Assembly: GCF_001613305.1 (NCBI RefSeq) | Contig: NZ_BDCC01000020.1 | Location: 62,001 to 126,000 of the forward strand | Direction: 5' to 3' | Origin: Nocardia vaccinii NBRC 15922 | GTDB taxonomy: Bacteria; Actinomycetota; Actinomycetes; Mycobacteriales; Mycobacteriaceae | Length of the DNA: 64,000 nt | Part shown: positions 41,894 through 52,023 of the stretch, one piece after another | Layout: the number at the start of each line of letters is the position of its first letter | Numbering within the stretch: position 1 is the stretch's first letter | Program-made: the position numbers and the translations under genes | Notes under the pieces: model-generated | Seen by the model: the letters and a program-made list of their open reading frames with translations, nothing else | Databases searched by the model: none | Told to the model about the DNA's origin: nothing

Positions 41894-42289
41894 ATGAGCA
41901 GCATCCAGGTGGCGGATCAAACCTTCGTCGCAGCCCCCGGAAGTGCGGTCGGCGAGGTTCTCGCCGATCGCGCCCGCTGGCGTCGCTGGTGGCCCGACCT
42001 CGCCCTCGAGGTGCGAGAGGACCGGGCCGACAAGGGAATCCGCTGGACGGTGAGCGGTGCGCTGACCGGAACCATGGAGGTGTGGTTGGAGCCGTCGCTG
42101 GACGGGGTCATCCTGCACTACTTCCTGCACGCCGAACCGGCCTCGGCCGTGCGCGACCTGGCCGCGGCCAACCGCGCCCGCCGGGTGGCCGGTAAGAAGA
42201 TGTCGTTCGAGGTCAAGGCGCGCCTGGAGGCCGGTCGCGCGGCCGGCGAGCCCCCGGCGCACGCGTCGGCCGGCCGGATCACCTCCTGA
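41894..42289 (+). CDS. SRPBCC / polyketide cyclase-like protein 1
   Basis: A 131-residue small protein, probably the counterpart of Rv2186c. It has features of the SRPBCC lipid-binding fold: SIQVADQTFVAAPGSAVGEV at the start, ARWRRWWPDLALEVREDRAD, and the strand pattern MEVWLEPSLDGVILHYFLHA, followed by a long C-terminal helix rich in Ala/Arg. No catalytic residues. It lies between pimB' and a second SRPBCC gene, so a role in lipid or glycolipid handling is plausible but unproven. ATG 41894 directly follows a -10 box. Confidence 0.75.
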   Translation: MSSIQVADQTFVAAPGSAVGEVLADRARWRRWWPDLALEVREDRADKGIRWTVSGALTGTMEVWLEPSLDGVILHYFLHAEPASAVRDLAAANRARRVAGKKMSFEVKARLEAGRAAGEPPAHASAGRITS

Positions 42290-42335
42290 ATCCTGTTCTC
42301 CCGCACCGTACGTCGGAAAGGAAACGCTGTCAGTC

Positions 42336-42773
42336 ATGGCCGACCGGACCCAGAGGTCGATCATCATCGATGCTTCGTCGGATCGGGTGATGTCCGTCAT
42401 CGCCGATCTGGAGTCGTACCCGGAGTGGGTGGCGGCGGCGCGTACGGTGGAAATTCTCGACACATTCACCGACGGCCGGGCCCGGACCGCACGGTTCGTG
42501 CTGGACGCGGGCGTCGTCAAGGACACCTATGTGCTGTCCTACACCTGGCGCGCCGACGGCAAGGCGGTGAGCTGGCAACTCTCCAGCGGTGATCTGCAGA
42601 AGGCTCAGGACGGCACCTACGAGCTGATCGATCAGCCCGACGGCACCACCCAGGTCGTCTACGAGCTGACCGTGGATCTGACCATTCCGATGATCGGCAT
42701 GTTCAAACGCAAGGCGGAGAAGGTCATCACCGACACCGCGCTCAAGGAACTCAAGAAGCGGGTCGAGGACTGA
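42336..42773 (+). CDS. SRPBCC family protein 2
   Basis: A 145-residue SRPBCC/START-like protein, the counterpart of Rv2185c. MADRTQRSIIIDASSDRVMS, VIADLESYPEWVAAARTVEI and a long C-terminal helix AEKVITDTALKELKKRVED are the classic secondary-structure landmarks of the fold, which forms a hydrophobic pocket. The ATG at 42336 follows CGGAAAGGAAACG (AAAGGA, 12 nt). Its TGA overlaps a CTG that appears to start the ArsA-like gene, so the two should be coupled. Confidence 0.83.
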   Translation: MADRTQRSIIIDASSDRVMSVIADLESYPEWVAAARTVEILDTFTDGRARTARFVLDAGVVKDTYVLSYTWRADGKAVSWQLSSGDLQKAQDGTYELIDQPDGTTQVVYELTVDLTIPMIGMFKRKAEKVITDTALKELKKRVED

Positions 42774-44122
42774 CCGGATCAACGCCCTCCGCGGATCACC
42801 GAGCCGAGTCCGCGGCTCGCCCCGCGGGCTCCGACCAGGAGTCCTCGGCGGCTGCGTCGCGCGGGACTCGGCTGGAACTGTTCGCGGGCAAGGGCGGTGT
42901 CGGCAAGACGACGCTGGCCTGTGCCACGGCGATGGCGTACCGGGCCGCGGGGGAGTGCGTCCTGCTTGCCTCGCTCGATCAGGCGCATTCGCTGGGCGAT
43001 GCGCTGGGCCACCGGTTCCCGCACGAGCCCGGGACGGTCGCCGGGGCGACATCCGTCCTGCCCGGACTGGACGTCATCGAAGTGGATTCCCTTGCGCTGC
43101 TGGAGGATCGCTTTCGCGAGGTGGTACGCCTGCTGGGCGGGGCGGGACACGAGCACGGGGTGGATCTGGGGTCGCTGGACCCGGCCGAACTGACCGGTCT
43201 GCCGGGTGTGCAGGAATTGCTGATGCTCACCGAGATCGCCCGGTTCGCCGACGAGGGCGACTGGGACGTCATCGTGGTCGACTGTCCGCCGACGGCGGAC
43301 ATGTTGCGCATCGTCACCGGCCCGAGCTCGCTGCTCGGCTATCTGGACCGGGTCTGGCCCCCGCACGCTCGCGCGATGAGTGCGAGCGGACGGGATCTGC
43401 GGCGGGCGATCGTGGCCGTGACCGCCGAGCGGATCGCCGGTGCGGTCACCCGGGTGCGGGATCTGCTCGCCGACCGGTCCCGCACGGGAATGCGGCTGAT
43501 CACCGTCGCCGAACGCGTCGCGGTCGCCGAATCGGTGCGGGTGCGTTCGGCTGCGGCGCTGCTGGATCTGCGCCTGGACGAGGTAGTGGTGAACAAGGTG
43601 CTCCCGCCGCTGACCGACGCCGAGCCGTCCGAACATCCGGCGGTGCGCTGGTATGCCGAGCGGCGCGCCGAACAACTCGCCGTCATCGCCGATCTGCGCC
43701 TTCGCGTTCCGGATCTGGCGGTGCGGATCGCCCATCACAGCGGGGCCGAGCCCGTCGGCGCGGAACCGCTCGCGGCGTTGGCGGCCGAAACGCGCGGTAA
43801 TCGGGCAGGAGTCGGCACAGACCCTATGCTGGGCGACGACGTGTCTGCCCGGAGCGCACGCCCCGGCCGGCCGCAGGTGCGACTCGAGTCGGGCAGCGGC
43901 CTGCAGTCGGTGTACACGCTGCGGCTGACGTTGCCCGTGGCCGACCCGGCGACGCTGCGGCTGGGACGAGTGGAGGACGATTTGATCGTGGGAGCGGACG
44001 GAATCCGGCGTCGGCTGCGGCTGGCCCCGGTCCTGCGGCGATGCACCGTCGACGGCGCCGAGCTGAGCGGTGGCCTGCTGGTCGTGCGCTTTCGCCCCGA
44101 CCCCGAGGTATGGCCGCGATGA
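42770..44122 (+). CDS. ArsA/GET3-like ATPase, probable CTG start
   Basis: A 450-residue cytoplasmic ATPase of the ArsA/MinD (SIMIBI) class, equivalent to Rv2184c. The deviant P-loop AGKGGVGKTTLACATAMA lies at about residues 39-56, VVDCPPTADMLRIV at about 168-181, and NKVLPPLTD later. An ATG exists at 42932, but it lies after the P-loop and would delete it. Upstream in this frame there is no ATG, GTG or TTG; the only sensible start is CTG at 42770, which overlaps the SRPBCC stop (CTGA). The frame is otherwise intact over 450 codons. Its TGA overlaps the next ATG (ATGA). Confidence 0.83.
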   Translation: MTGSTPSADHRAESAARPAGSDQESSAAASRGTRLELFAGKGGVGKTTLACATAMAYRAAGECVLLASLDQAHSLGDALGHRFPHEPGTVAGATSVLPGLDVIEVDSLALLEDRFREVVRLLGGAGHEHGVDLGSLDPAELTGLPGVQELLMLTEIARFADEGDWDVIVVDCPPTADMLRIVTGPSSLLGYLDRVWPPHARAMSASGRDLRRAIVAVTAERIAGAVTRVRDLLADRSRTGMRLITVAERVAVAESVRVRSAAALLDLRLDEVVVNKVLPPLTDAEPSEHPAVRWYAERRAEQLAVIADLRLRVPDLAVRIAHHSGAEPVGAEPLAALAAETRGNRAGVGTDPMLGDDVSARSARPGRPQVRLESGSGLQSVYTLRLTLPVADPATLRLGRVEDDLIVGADGIRRRLRLAPVLRRCTVDGAELSGGLLVVRFRPDPEVWPR

Positions 44123-44664
44123 ACGACGCACCGCCGCACGACGCCGAGCACGACGCACATATCGGTGAACTCGCCGAGGAACTGCGGCTGCTGGCCGAAG
44201 TGCTGCTCGAGCGGGTCGAACCGGTGCTGCGGCGCGCGTCCGCGGACGGTGGCGCCGAATGGGCCGGATGCAACTGGTGCCCGCTGTGCGCGGCGGCGGC
44301 GCTGGCGCGCGGGGAACATCACGACGTGGTCGCCTCCCTCGCCGCGCACGGGACCGCCATCGTGACGGTCCTGCGTGAGGCGCTGGCCGGTGTCCCGGTC
44401 GAGCCCGTCCTGCCGACCGATGCGGACGCGCCGCCGGATCGCGCAGCCGATGGTGGCGTGCCGAGGGAACCCGCGTCGCAACACGATTCGCCCGGCGAGC
44501 GGAGCTCGTTCGACCCGGGTGCTCCGGTGCCCGGCCGCGCGACCGCCACCCATGACGACGAAACTCGTTCCGTCGCGGCCGAATCACCAACGGGAGCGGG
44601 CTCGACGACATCGGGTGACAGCAGACCCCGGTACATCTCGATCCCGGTGCAGATCAAGGCATGA
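44119..44664 (+). CDS. Rv2183c-like protein with CxxCxxC motif
   Basis: A 181-residue protein with no enzymatic motif known to me. Residues 5-85 form an acidic helical domain (IGELAEELRLLAEVLLERVE) containing GCNWCPLCAAAAL, a Cys cluster that could bind a metal. The rest is Pro/Ala/Asp-rich and likely disordered, ending in RPRYISIPVQ. It follows the ArsA-like ATPase with an ATGA overlap and precedes the ROK kinase with another, so the three are one translation unit. An ATG at 44110 is an alternative start, but GAGGT fits the ATG at 44119 better. Confidence 0.75.
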   Translation: MNDAPPHDAEHDAHIGELAEELRLLAEVLLERVEPVLRRASADGGAEWAGCNWCPLCAAAALARGEHHDVVASLAAHGTAIVTVLREALAGVPVEPVLPTDADAPPDRAADGGVPREPASQHDSPGERSSFDPGAPVPGRATATHDDETRSVAAESPTGAGSTTSGDSRPRYISIPVQIKA

Positions 44665-45746
44665 CCGCACGCATCGGGCGGGAACGGCCCCTGACCGTCG
44701 GAATCGATGTCGGCGGCACCAACATTCGCGCGTCGGTCGTGGACGGCACGGGTGAGGTGCTCGACACCGTGCAGGCGCCGACCCCGCATTCGGAACGCGC
44801 ACTCGAGGACGCGCTCGACCGTGCCGTGCGTGAGCTGTGTGGACGGCACCGGATCGGCGCGGTCGGCCTTGCGGTGGCCGGATTCGTCGACGAGACACGG
44901 ACTTCGGTGCGCTTCGCCCCGCATCTGCCGTGGCAGGATTCACCGGTCGCGAGCCGCTTGTCCGAGCGGCTCGAGCTGCCGGTCATCCTGGAACACGATG
45001 CCAATGCCGCGATGTGGGCCGAATACCGGTTCGGCGCGGCGGCCGGTGCGCACAACGGCGTGCTGGTGGCGATCGGCACCGGAATCGGCGCGGCGCTGCT
45101 GGTCGGCGGCGAGCTGTATCGCGGGAGTTTCGGCGTGGCACCGGAATTGGGGCATCTGCAGGTCGTCCCGAACGGCCGCGCCTGCCCGTGCGGTAAACGC
45201 GGCTGCTGGGAGAGATACTGCAGCGGAACGGCATTGGTGGACACCGCGATCGAGATGCTGGCGATCGACCCGCTCCGTTCGACGATTCTGGCGCGCGAGG
45301 TGGCCCGGGACGCGGGCTCGCTCACCGGTCGCCGGGTCGCGGGCGCGGCACAGGACGGCGATCCGGTCGCGCTCGAGGTGCTGGCGGATTTCGCCCGCTG
45401 GCTGGGCCTGGGGCTGGCGTTCGTGAGCGATATCTTCGATCCGGATCTGGTGGTCATCGCGGGCGGGGTGAGCTCGTCGGCCCCGCTGTTCCTGGACGAG
45501 GCCCGCGAGCACTACGCGGCCTCGATCACCGGCGCTCGGCATCGGCCGCTGGCCCGCATCCGCACCACCCAGCTGGGTGAGGGCGCGGGCATGATCGGCG
45601 CCGCCGAACTGGCTCGGACGGCCCTGGGCGCGGGACCGCCCACGGCCGGTGCGGACCGCGCGAAGACGTCCTCGGCGGGACGCAAGTCCACCCGTTCGAC
45701 CGCTCGCGAGGCCGCCCCCGGTGGACGCGCCGGAGCCCGCCGTTGA
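44661..45746 (+). CDS. ROK-family sugar kinase (glucokinase type)
   Basis: A 361-residue ROK protein, probably phosphorylating glucose or a related sugar with ATP or polyphosphate. N-terminal phosphate loop VGIDVGGTNIRASVV at about 13-27, EHDANAAMWAEYRFGAAAG with the catalytic Asp, AIGTGIGAAL, and the zinc-binding CPCGKRGCWERYCSG at about 174-188. The final 45 residues are a basic, low-complexity tail (STRSTAREAAPGGRAGARR) not needed for the fold. No HTH domain, so an enzyme not a repressor. ATG overlaps the upstream stop (ATGA). Confidence 0.87.
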   Translation: MTARIGRERPLTVGIDVGGTNIRASVVDGTGEVLDTVQAPTPHSERALEDALDRAVRELCGRHRIGAVGLAVAGFVDETRTSVRFAPHLPWQDSPVASRLSERLELPVILEHDANAAMWAEYRFGAAAGAHNGVLVAIGTGIGAALLVGGELYRGSFGVAPELGHLQVVPNGRACPCGKRGCWERYCSGTALVDTAIEMLAIDPLRSTILAREVARDAGSLTGRRVAGAAQDGDPVALEVLADFARWLGLGLAFVSDIFDPDLVVIAGGVSSSAPLFLDEAREHYAASITGARHRPLARIRTTQLGEGAGMIGAAELARTALGAGPPTAGADRAKTSSAGRKSTRSTAREAAPGGRAGARR

Positions 45747-45784
45747 TCACCGCATTCCGATGGTGTGAAATCCATCTTGCGAAC

Positions 45785-45814
45785 TTGGTCACAACTCACA
45801 AGCGGCGGTAGAGT
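45785..45814 (+). promoter_or_regulatory. Promoter of the plsC-type gene (TTGGTC-18-TAGAGT)
   Basis: TTGGTC at 45785-45790 and TAGAGT at 45809-45814 are spaced 18 bp. Transcription would start near 45821, giving a leader of about 60 nt with AAAGGA 5 nt before the ATG. Confidence 0.45.
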
Positions 45815-45880
45815 CGGCATCGGACTGTGGTGCCCGCGACGACGCCGGTAGCCGGAAATCAGACTGGGTGAAAGGACGCA

Positions 45881-46606
45881 ATGTTCTACTGGCTGCTGAA
45901 GTATGTATTCCCAGGCCCGTTCATGCATCTTTTCAATCGACCGACGGTCGAGGGTGTGGAGAACATCCCGGCCGACGGACCGGTGATACTCGCGGGCAAT
46001 CATCTGTCGTTCACCGACTGGCTGTTCACGCCATTGATGAGCCCTCGCCGGATCACTTATCTGGCCAAGGCCGAATACTTCACCTCCCCGGGCATCAAGG
46101 GTCGCTTGCAGAAGTGGTTCTTCGCGGGCTCGGGTCAGTACCCGATCGACCGCAGCGGGGCCGATGCCGCGGAGAGCGCACTCAACACGGCGCGCAAACT
46201 GCTGAACGAGGGCCGCGTGGTCGGGCTGTATCCGGAGGGCACCCGTTCGCCCGACGGACGGCTCTACAAGGGCAAGACCGGCGTCGCGCGCCTGGCGCTG
46301 GAGACCGGCGTCCCGGTGATTCCGGTCGCGCTGATCGGCACCGACGAGGTCTGCCCGCCCGGACCGTTCCGCTGGCGGCTACGCAAGGTGAACGTGAAGT
46401 TCGGTAAGCCGATCGACTTCTCCCGCTACGAAGGGATGGGCGGCAACCGTTTCGTCGAGCGTGCGGTCACCGACGAGATCATGTACGAGCTGATGCGGAT
46501 GTCCGGGCGCGAGTACGTGGACGTGTACGCGGCCAGTTTGAAAAGGGCTGTGCCCTCGGGCAGCCGTCCCGACGCGGACCGGGTGCCCGAAGCGATCGCC
46601 GGTTAG
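45881..46606 (+). CDS. 1-acyl-sn-glycerol-3-phosphate acyltransferase (PlsC family)
   Basis: Membrane-associated acyltransferase for lysophosphatidic acid or a related lipid; equivalent to Rv2182c. The 241-residue protein has the HX4D motif NHLSFTDWLF at about 40-49, the glycerophosphate-binding LYPEGTRSPDGRLYKGKTG at about 114-132, and VIPVALIGTDEVCPPG. ATG 45881 has AAAGGA 5 nt upstream. It stands as a single gene with its own promoter and a bidirectional hairpin after it. Acyl donor and acceptor preferences cannot be read from the sequence; acylation of PIMs is an alternative. Confidence 0.9.
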   Translation: MFYWLLKYVFPGPFMHLFNRPTVEGVENIPADGPVILAGNHLSFTDWLFTPLMSPRRITYLAKAEYFTSPGIKGRLQKWFFAGSGQYPIDRSGADAAESALNTARKLLNEGRVVGLYPEGTRSPDGRLYKGKTGVARLALETGVPVIPVALIGTDEVCPPGPFRWRLRKVNVKFGKPIDFSRYEGMGGNRFVERAVTDEIMYELMRMSGREYVDVYAASLKRAVPSGSRPDADRVPEAIAG

Positions 46607-48619
<2,013 letters not shown>

Positions 48620-48645
48620 TCGCCGGCGACGAGGGGTCAGCAGCG

Positions 48646-48945
48646 GTGAACGTCGTATTCCGTGGGGCGGGTGTCATGCGGGTCGATCCCGCCGATCGCA
48701 CCATCCTGCGGTTGCTGCGCGACCGCGACCGGGACGGTATCCCGTCGGAGGTGGTGTTGCGCGACGGCAGTCGGCTACTGATCTTCAACATTTCCTGGGG
48801 TTACGATCCGGCCGCGGTCTCGGCGCAGGTGACGACGAACATCAGCCCGAGTATCGGCGGGGTCTCGGTGGATGTGTTCACCACCGACGCCGTTGTCGCG
48901 ATCAATGATCCGGAGACCGGAGCCCCGCTGCTCGCGGTTGCCTGA
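48646..48945 (+). CDS. Small hypothetical protein after aroG (99 aa)
   Basis: Not recognised. The 99-residue product begins MNVVFRGAGVMRVDPADRTI and is rich in beta-prone stretches (SRLLIFNISWGYDPAAVSAQ, GGVSVDVFTTDAVVAINDPE). No signal or membrane segment. GTG at 48646 has GAGGGG about 10 nt upstream and follows the aroG stop by 26 nt, so it could share aroG's transcript. High third-position GC supports coding. Confidence 0.6.
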   Translation: MNVVFRGAGVMRVDPADRTILRLLRDRDRDGIPSEVVLRDGSRLLIFNISWGYDPAAVSAQVTTNISPSIGGVSVDVFTTDAVVAINDPETGAPLLAVA

Positions 48946-49184
48946 GTAAGTCGTTATCGGTCGGCGCCTGTTCTCCGGCCGGATGTCTGCCACCCGGACG
49001 TTCACCGACCGGATCGGCGGCATTTCCGGTTCGATTCACGAATTCCGCTGTGCACCAGAGGAACAGTCGCAGGTCGTCGGGATCGGCTCGCAGGAGCCGC
49101 TCGGGCAGGTCCATCGATCTGGCCGCGAACCGGCCTCGGCATCAGCCGGTCACCTGCTGGCCGGTGCGAGTATCGGGGCGCCGG

Positions 49185-51131
49185 TCAGAACGGCAGGACG
49201 GTCAGGGTGATCGTGCTGCCCGGCGCCACATTGGTGCCGCCGAACGGCGTCTGCACGCGCACCGTCCCGCGCTCGGTGCTGAACACCTGATTCAGCACGA
49301 CCTTGAAGCCCAGACTCTCCAATTCCGAGCGTGCCTGGCTCGCGCTCTTGCCCACCTCGTCGGGCACCTGCACCGAATTCGACACGATGAGCGTCACCGA
49401 ACTGCCCGACAGCGCGGTCGTGCCCGCGGCCGGATCGGTGCCGATCACCTGATCGGCCTTCATTCGCGCATCGAATTGAGTTCTGGTGTCCTGCACGGTG
49501 ATTCCCACACTCTGCAGCTCCGCTCTGGCCTCGTCGACACTCTTGCCGCTCACATCGGGCAGGGTGACCTGAACGGATCCCTTGCTGCGGAACATCTTCA
49601 CCGTGGCGCCCGAGGGCAGCACCGTACCCGGTGCCGGATCCAATTTCGCCACCGAGCCTTTCGGCGCGGTGCTGGCGATTTCGCCGCTGTCCACGGGAAT
49701 CAGACCTTGGTCGCGGATCGCCTGTTCGACCGTCTGCACGTCCTGGCCGGAGTGGAACTGCGGCACCTGGGGTTTGCCGCTGGACACCAGGATCGCGACC
49801 GTCGACCCCTTCAGCACGCGCGCCCCCGCGGACGGATCCGTGCCGACGACGCCGCCGACCGGGACGGTGTCCGAGGCCTTGTTGCGCTGTGTGGTGGAGA
49901 ATCCGGCCTGTTGCAGTGCAGTGGTCGCCGCGGCGCTGTCCATACCCGCGATCGCCGGAACCGCCGAATACCGCTCGACGCCCAGATACCAGCCGCCGAC
50001 GCCGAGCAGCAGGGCCAGCGCCACGACGATCGCCGCCCAGATCATCACCCGCCGCCGGGAACGATTGCGGTCGTCGTCGTATTCGGGGTAGTAGGGCCGG
50101 CGCGGTTCGGGCGGCGGCGCGTAGCCCGTCGGCTCGGCCCGCGAACGTGAGGTGGTCAGCACCCGGGTGTGTGGTGAGGCGGCCGGTTCGGCGGCCAGAC
50201 GGGTCGTCGCGGGTTCGCCGGGTGCGGGAGCTTGCGGGCCGACCGCGCGATAACGGGCGGATTGGTGCTCGGCCGATTCACGGGGCGCGGGGACCCGGTA
50301 GGCGGGCAGATCCAGCTCCCGCACGATCCGCCGCAACTCCCCGGCCATCTCGGTGGCGTCGGCGAATCGGTGTGCGGGCTCGCGGGCGGTGGCGCGCGCG
50401 ACCAGCTCGTCGAATTCCGGTGGCACGCCCTCGATGAACCGGCTGGGGTTCGGGACGTCCTTCTCCACCCGCTGATAGGCGATCGACAACGAGGTGTCAC
50501 CGGTGAACGGCGTTCTGCCGGTCAGCATTTCGAAGATCAGGATACCGAAGGAGTACACGTCGCTGCGCGCGTCGGCGCTGCCGTCGGCGACCTGTTCGGG
50601 GGACAGGTACGCCGCGGTGCCGAGGATGACGCTCGAAGAGGTCATATTCGATCCCGCCACCGCGCGGACCAGGCCGAAATCGGCGATCTTGACCTCACCG
50701 GCGTCCGAGATCAGTACGTTCTCGGGTTTGACGTCGCGATGGACCAGTCCCGAGCGATGTGCCACCCCGATCGCGGCCAGCACCGGCTCGGCGACCGCGG
50801 CCACCGCGTGCGGGGGCATCGGGCCGCGCTCGCGCAGCAGTTCGCGCAGGGTGCCGCCCTCGACCAGTTCCATGATGAGGAACGGGTGGTCGCCGTCGAC
50901 GCCCTGGTCGTACACCGCCACCAGAGCCGGGTGTTTGAGTTTGGCCACCGCGCGGGCCTCGAATTCGAAGCGGCTCAGGAACTGCGGGTCCCCGGCGAAC
51001 TTCGGATCCATCACCTTGATCGCGACCGGCCGGTCCAAGCGCGTGTCCACCCCACGGAACACCATCGACATGCCACCCCGGGCGATCGGCGCATCGATGC
51101 GGTAGCGCCCGTCCAGCATCTGGCCGATCAC
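49185..51131 (-). CDS. pknL: Serine/threonine protein kinase with four PASTA domains
   Basis: Receptor-type Ser/Thr kinase, position and kinase domain equivalent to PknL (Rv2176). The 648-residue protein has an N-terminal kinase (about 8-270; P-loop ARGGMSMVF, catalytic HRDVKPENVLI, DFGLVRA, SPEQVADGSADARSDVYSFG), a Pro/Ala-rich juxtamembrane stretch, one membrane helix (about 365-385, MIWAAIVVALALLLGVGGWY) and four extracellular PASTA repeats to the end. M. tuberculosis PknL, as I recall, is about 399 aa and lacks PASTA domains; corynebacterial PknL has them. GTG 51131 has GGAGGA 7 nt upstream. PASTA domains sense peptidoglycan fragments. Confidence 0.92.
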   Translation of the reverse strand: MIGQMLDGRYRIDAPIARGGMSMVFRGVDTRLDRPVAIKVMDPKFAGDPQFLSRFEFEARAVAKLKHPALVAVYDQGVDGDHPFLIMELVEGGTLRELLRERGPMPPHAVAAVAEPVLAAIGVAHRSGLVHRDVKPENVLISDAGEVKIADFGLVRAVAGSNMTSSSVILGTAAYLSPEQVADGSADARSDVYSFGILIFEMLTGRTPFTGDTSLSIAYQRVEKDVPNPSRFIEGVPPEFDELVARATAREPAHRFADATEMAGELRRIVRELDLPAYRVPAPRESAEHQSARYRAVGPQAPAPGEPATTRLAAEPAASPHTRVLTTSRSRAEPTGYAPPPEPRRPYYPEYDDDRNRSRRRVMIWAAIVVALALLLGVGGWYLGVERYSAVPAIAGMDSAAATTALQQAGFSTTQRNKASDTVPVGGVVGTDPSAGARVLKGSTVAILVSSGKPQVPQFHSGQDVQTVEQAIRDQGLIPVDSGEIASTAPKGSVAKLDPAPGTVLPSGATVKMFRSKGSVQVTLPDVSGKSVDEARAELQSVGITVQDTRTQFDARMKADQVIGTDPAAGTTALSGSSVTLIVSNSVQVPDEVGKSASQARSELESLGFKVVLNQVFSTERGTVRVQTPFGGTNVAPGSTITLTVLPF

Positions 51132-51221
51132 CTGCTGTCCTCCGCCCTTCGCAAAGCTCTCACCTCTCGCTGTGCCACCCCGATGGCGGCACCACCGATC
51201 GTATAGGCGAGAACCGCAGAC

Positions 51222-51227
51222 TACCGT
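51222..51227 (+). promoter_or_regulatory. -10 box TACCGT, leaderless Rv2175c-like gene
   Basis: TACCGT ends 7 nt before the GTG at 51235. Confidence 0.45.
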
Positions 51228-51234
51228 TGTCGGC

Positions 51235-51603
51235 GTGAGCGCATTTCCATGCAGCGACGACGTGCTGCCGGAGTCGGTGACCCTGCTCGCCCTGCCCGAT
51301 GTGGCCGAGCAACTGGGTATGGCCGTGACCAGGGTGCATCAGTTGCTGCGAGACCACCAGATCATCGCGGTCCGCCGCGACGGCATCGCGGGCATCCCGA
51401 AGGATTTCTTCGACTCCGACGATGCGATCGCCAAACACCTGACCGGCCTGATCACGGTCATGCGTGATGCGAAATACACCGACGAGGAGATCCTGGAATG
51501 GATCTACCGCGACGACTCGTCCCTGCCCGGCCGCCCGATCGACGCCATCCACGGCCCCCTCGCCCGCGAAGTCCTCCGCCGGGCCGCCGCAGACCCGTTC
51601 TGA
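51235..51603 (+). CDS. Rv2175c-like HTH DNA-binding protein
   Basis: A 122-residue counterpart of Rv2175c, a DNA-binding substrate of PknL. A winged-helix-like N-terminal domain (LPDVAEQLGMAVTRVHQLLR, then DHQIIAVRRDGIAGIPKDFF) is followed by a helical part (TGLITVMRDAKYTDEEILEW) and the conserved end RPIDAIHGPLAREVLRRAAA. The M. tuberculosis protein has an N-terminal extension with the threonine phosphorylated by PknL; here the start at GTG 51235 (leaderless) leaves only a short, different N-terminus. It is divergent from pknL, preserving the kinase/substrate pairing. Confidence 0.83.
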   Translation: MSAFPCSDDVLPESVTLLALPDVAEQLGMAVTRVHQLLRDHQIIAVRRDGIAGIPKDFFDSDDAIAKHLTGLITVMRDAKYTDEEILEWIYRDDSSLPGRPIDAIHGPLAREVLRRAAADPF

Positions 51604-52023
51604 AGCTGGATCTTCGGCCTCCGCTCCGACTGTTCGCGGCCCCCGAAGTCGCACCGTTCGGCCCTGTGCCGGGTACTCGTTGCTCGCACCCGCCACTTCG
51701 ACCGGCGGGACAGGCCCGCGAACGGCGTGGATTGCCTCCGCTCCGCTCCGGCCGTTCGCGGCCCTGAAGGTCTCGCCGTTCGGCCCCGTGTCGGGCACTC
51801 GTTCCTCGCATCCGCCACGCGTGCGAGCGGCGAGACAGGCCGCGAACGGTGTTGGATTGTCTCCGCTTCGCTGCGGCGTGTTCGCGGCCTCCGGAGGTCT
51901 CACCGTTCGGCCCGGTGTCGAGTACTCGTTCCTCGCATCCGCCAAGCTTGCGAGCGGCGAGACAGGCCCGCGAACGGTGTTGGTGTTGCTCGGGTTGGCA
52001 GAGCCGGGTGATGGTCGCGGGCT
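51604..52023. other. 420-bp intergenic stretch filled by the repeat array
   Basis: Almost wholly occupied by the three-unit array listed separately. Long open frames exist on both strands because the array has few stops, but they encode only the repeat itself. Confidence 0.6.
51616..51990. repeat. Three tandem 122-126 bp units with inverted-repeat ends
   Basis: Each unit has a core bounded by GTTCGCGGCC and GGCC(C)GCGAAC: 51632-51723, 51754-51847 and 51880-51975. Shared internal blocks are CACCGTTCGGCCC, GGGTACTCGTT/GAGTACTCGTT and CTCGCATCCGCCA. Cores are joined by about 30-bp linkers starting CGTGGATTG or GTTGGATTG and containing CTCCGCTCCGCTC. Units are similar but not identical, so the array is not recent. 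Confidence 0.8.

Noticed and set aside
48902-49114. 70-codon minus-strand ORF (MDLPERLLRADPDDLRLFLW...)
   Set aside because: Its second half overlaps the 99-aa gene and degenerates into Arg/Pro-rich sequence; the first 30 codons look natural but are too little to call.
51160-51945. 261-codon minus-strand protein over the repeat array
   Set aside because: It runs antisense through the Rv2175c-like gene and the repeat units, is arginine-rich and has no domain; it is an artefact of stop-poor DNA.
51616-51990. CRISPR array
   Set aside because: Units are 122-126 bp with diverged copies and no short unique spacers; no cas genes are nearby.
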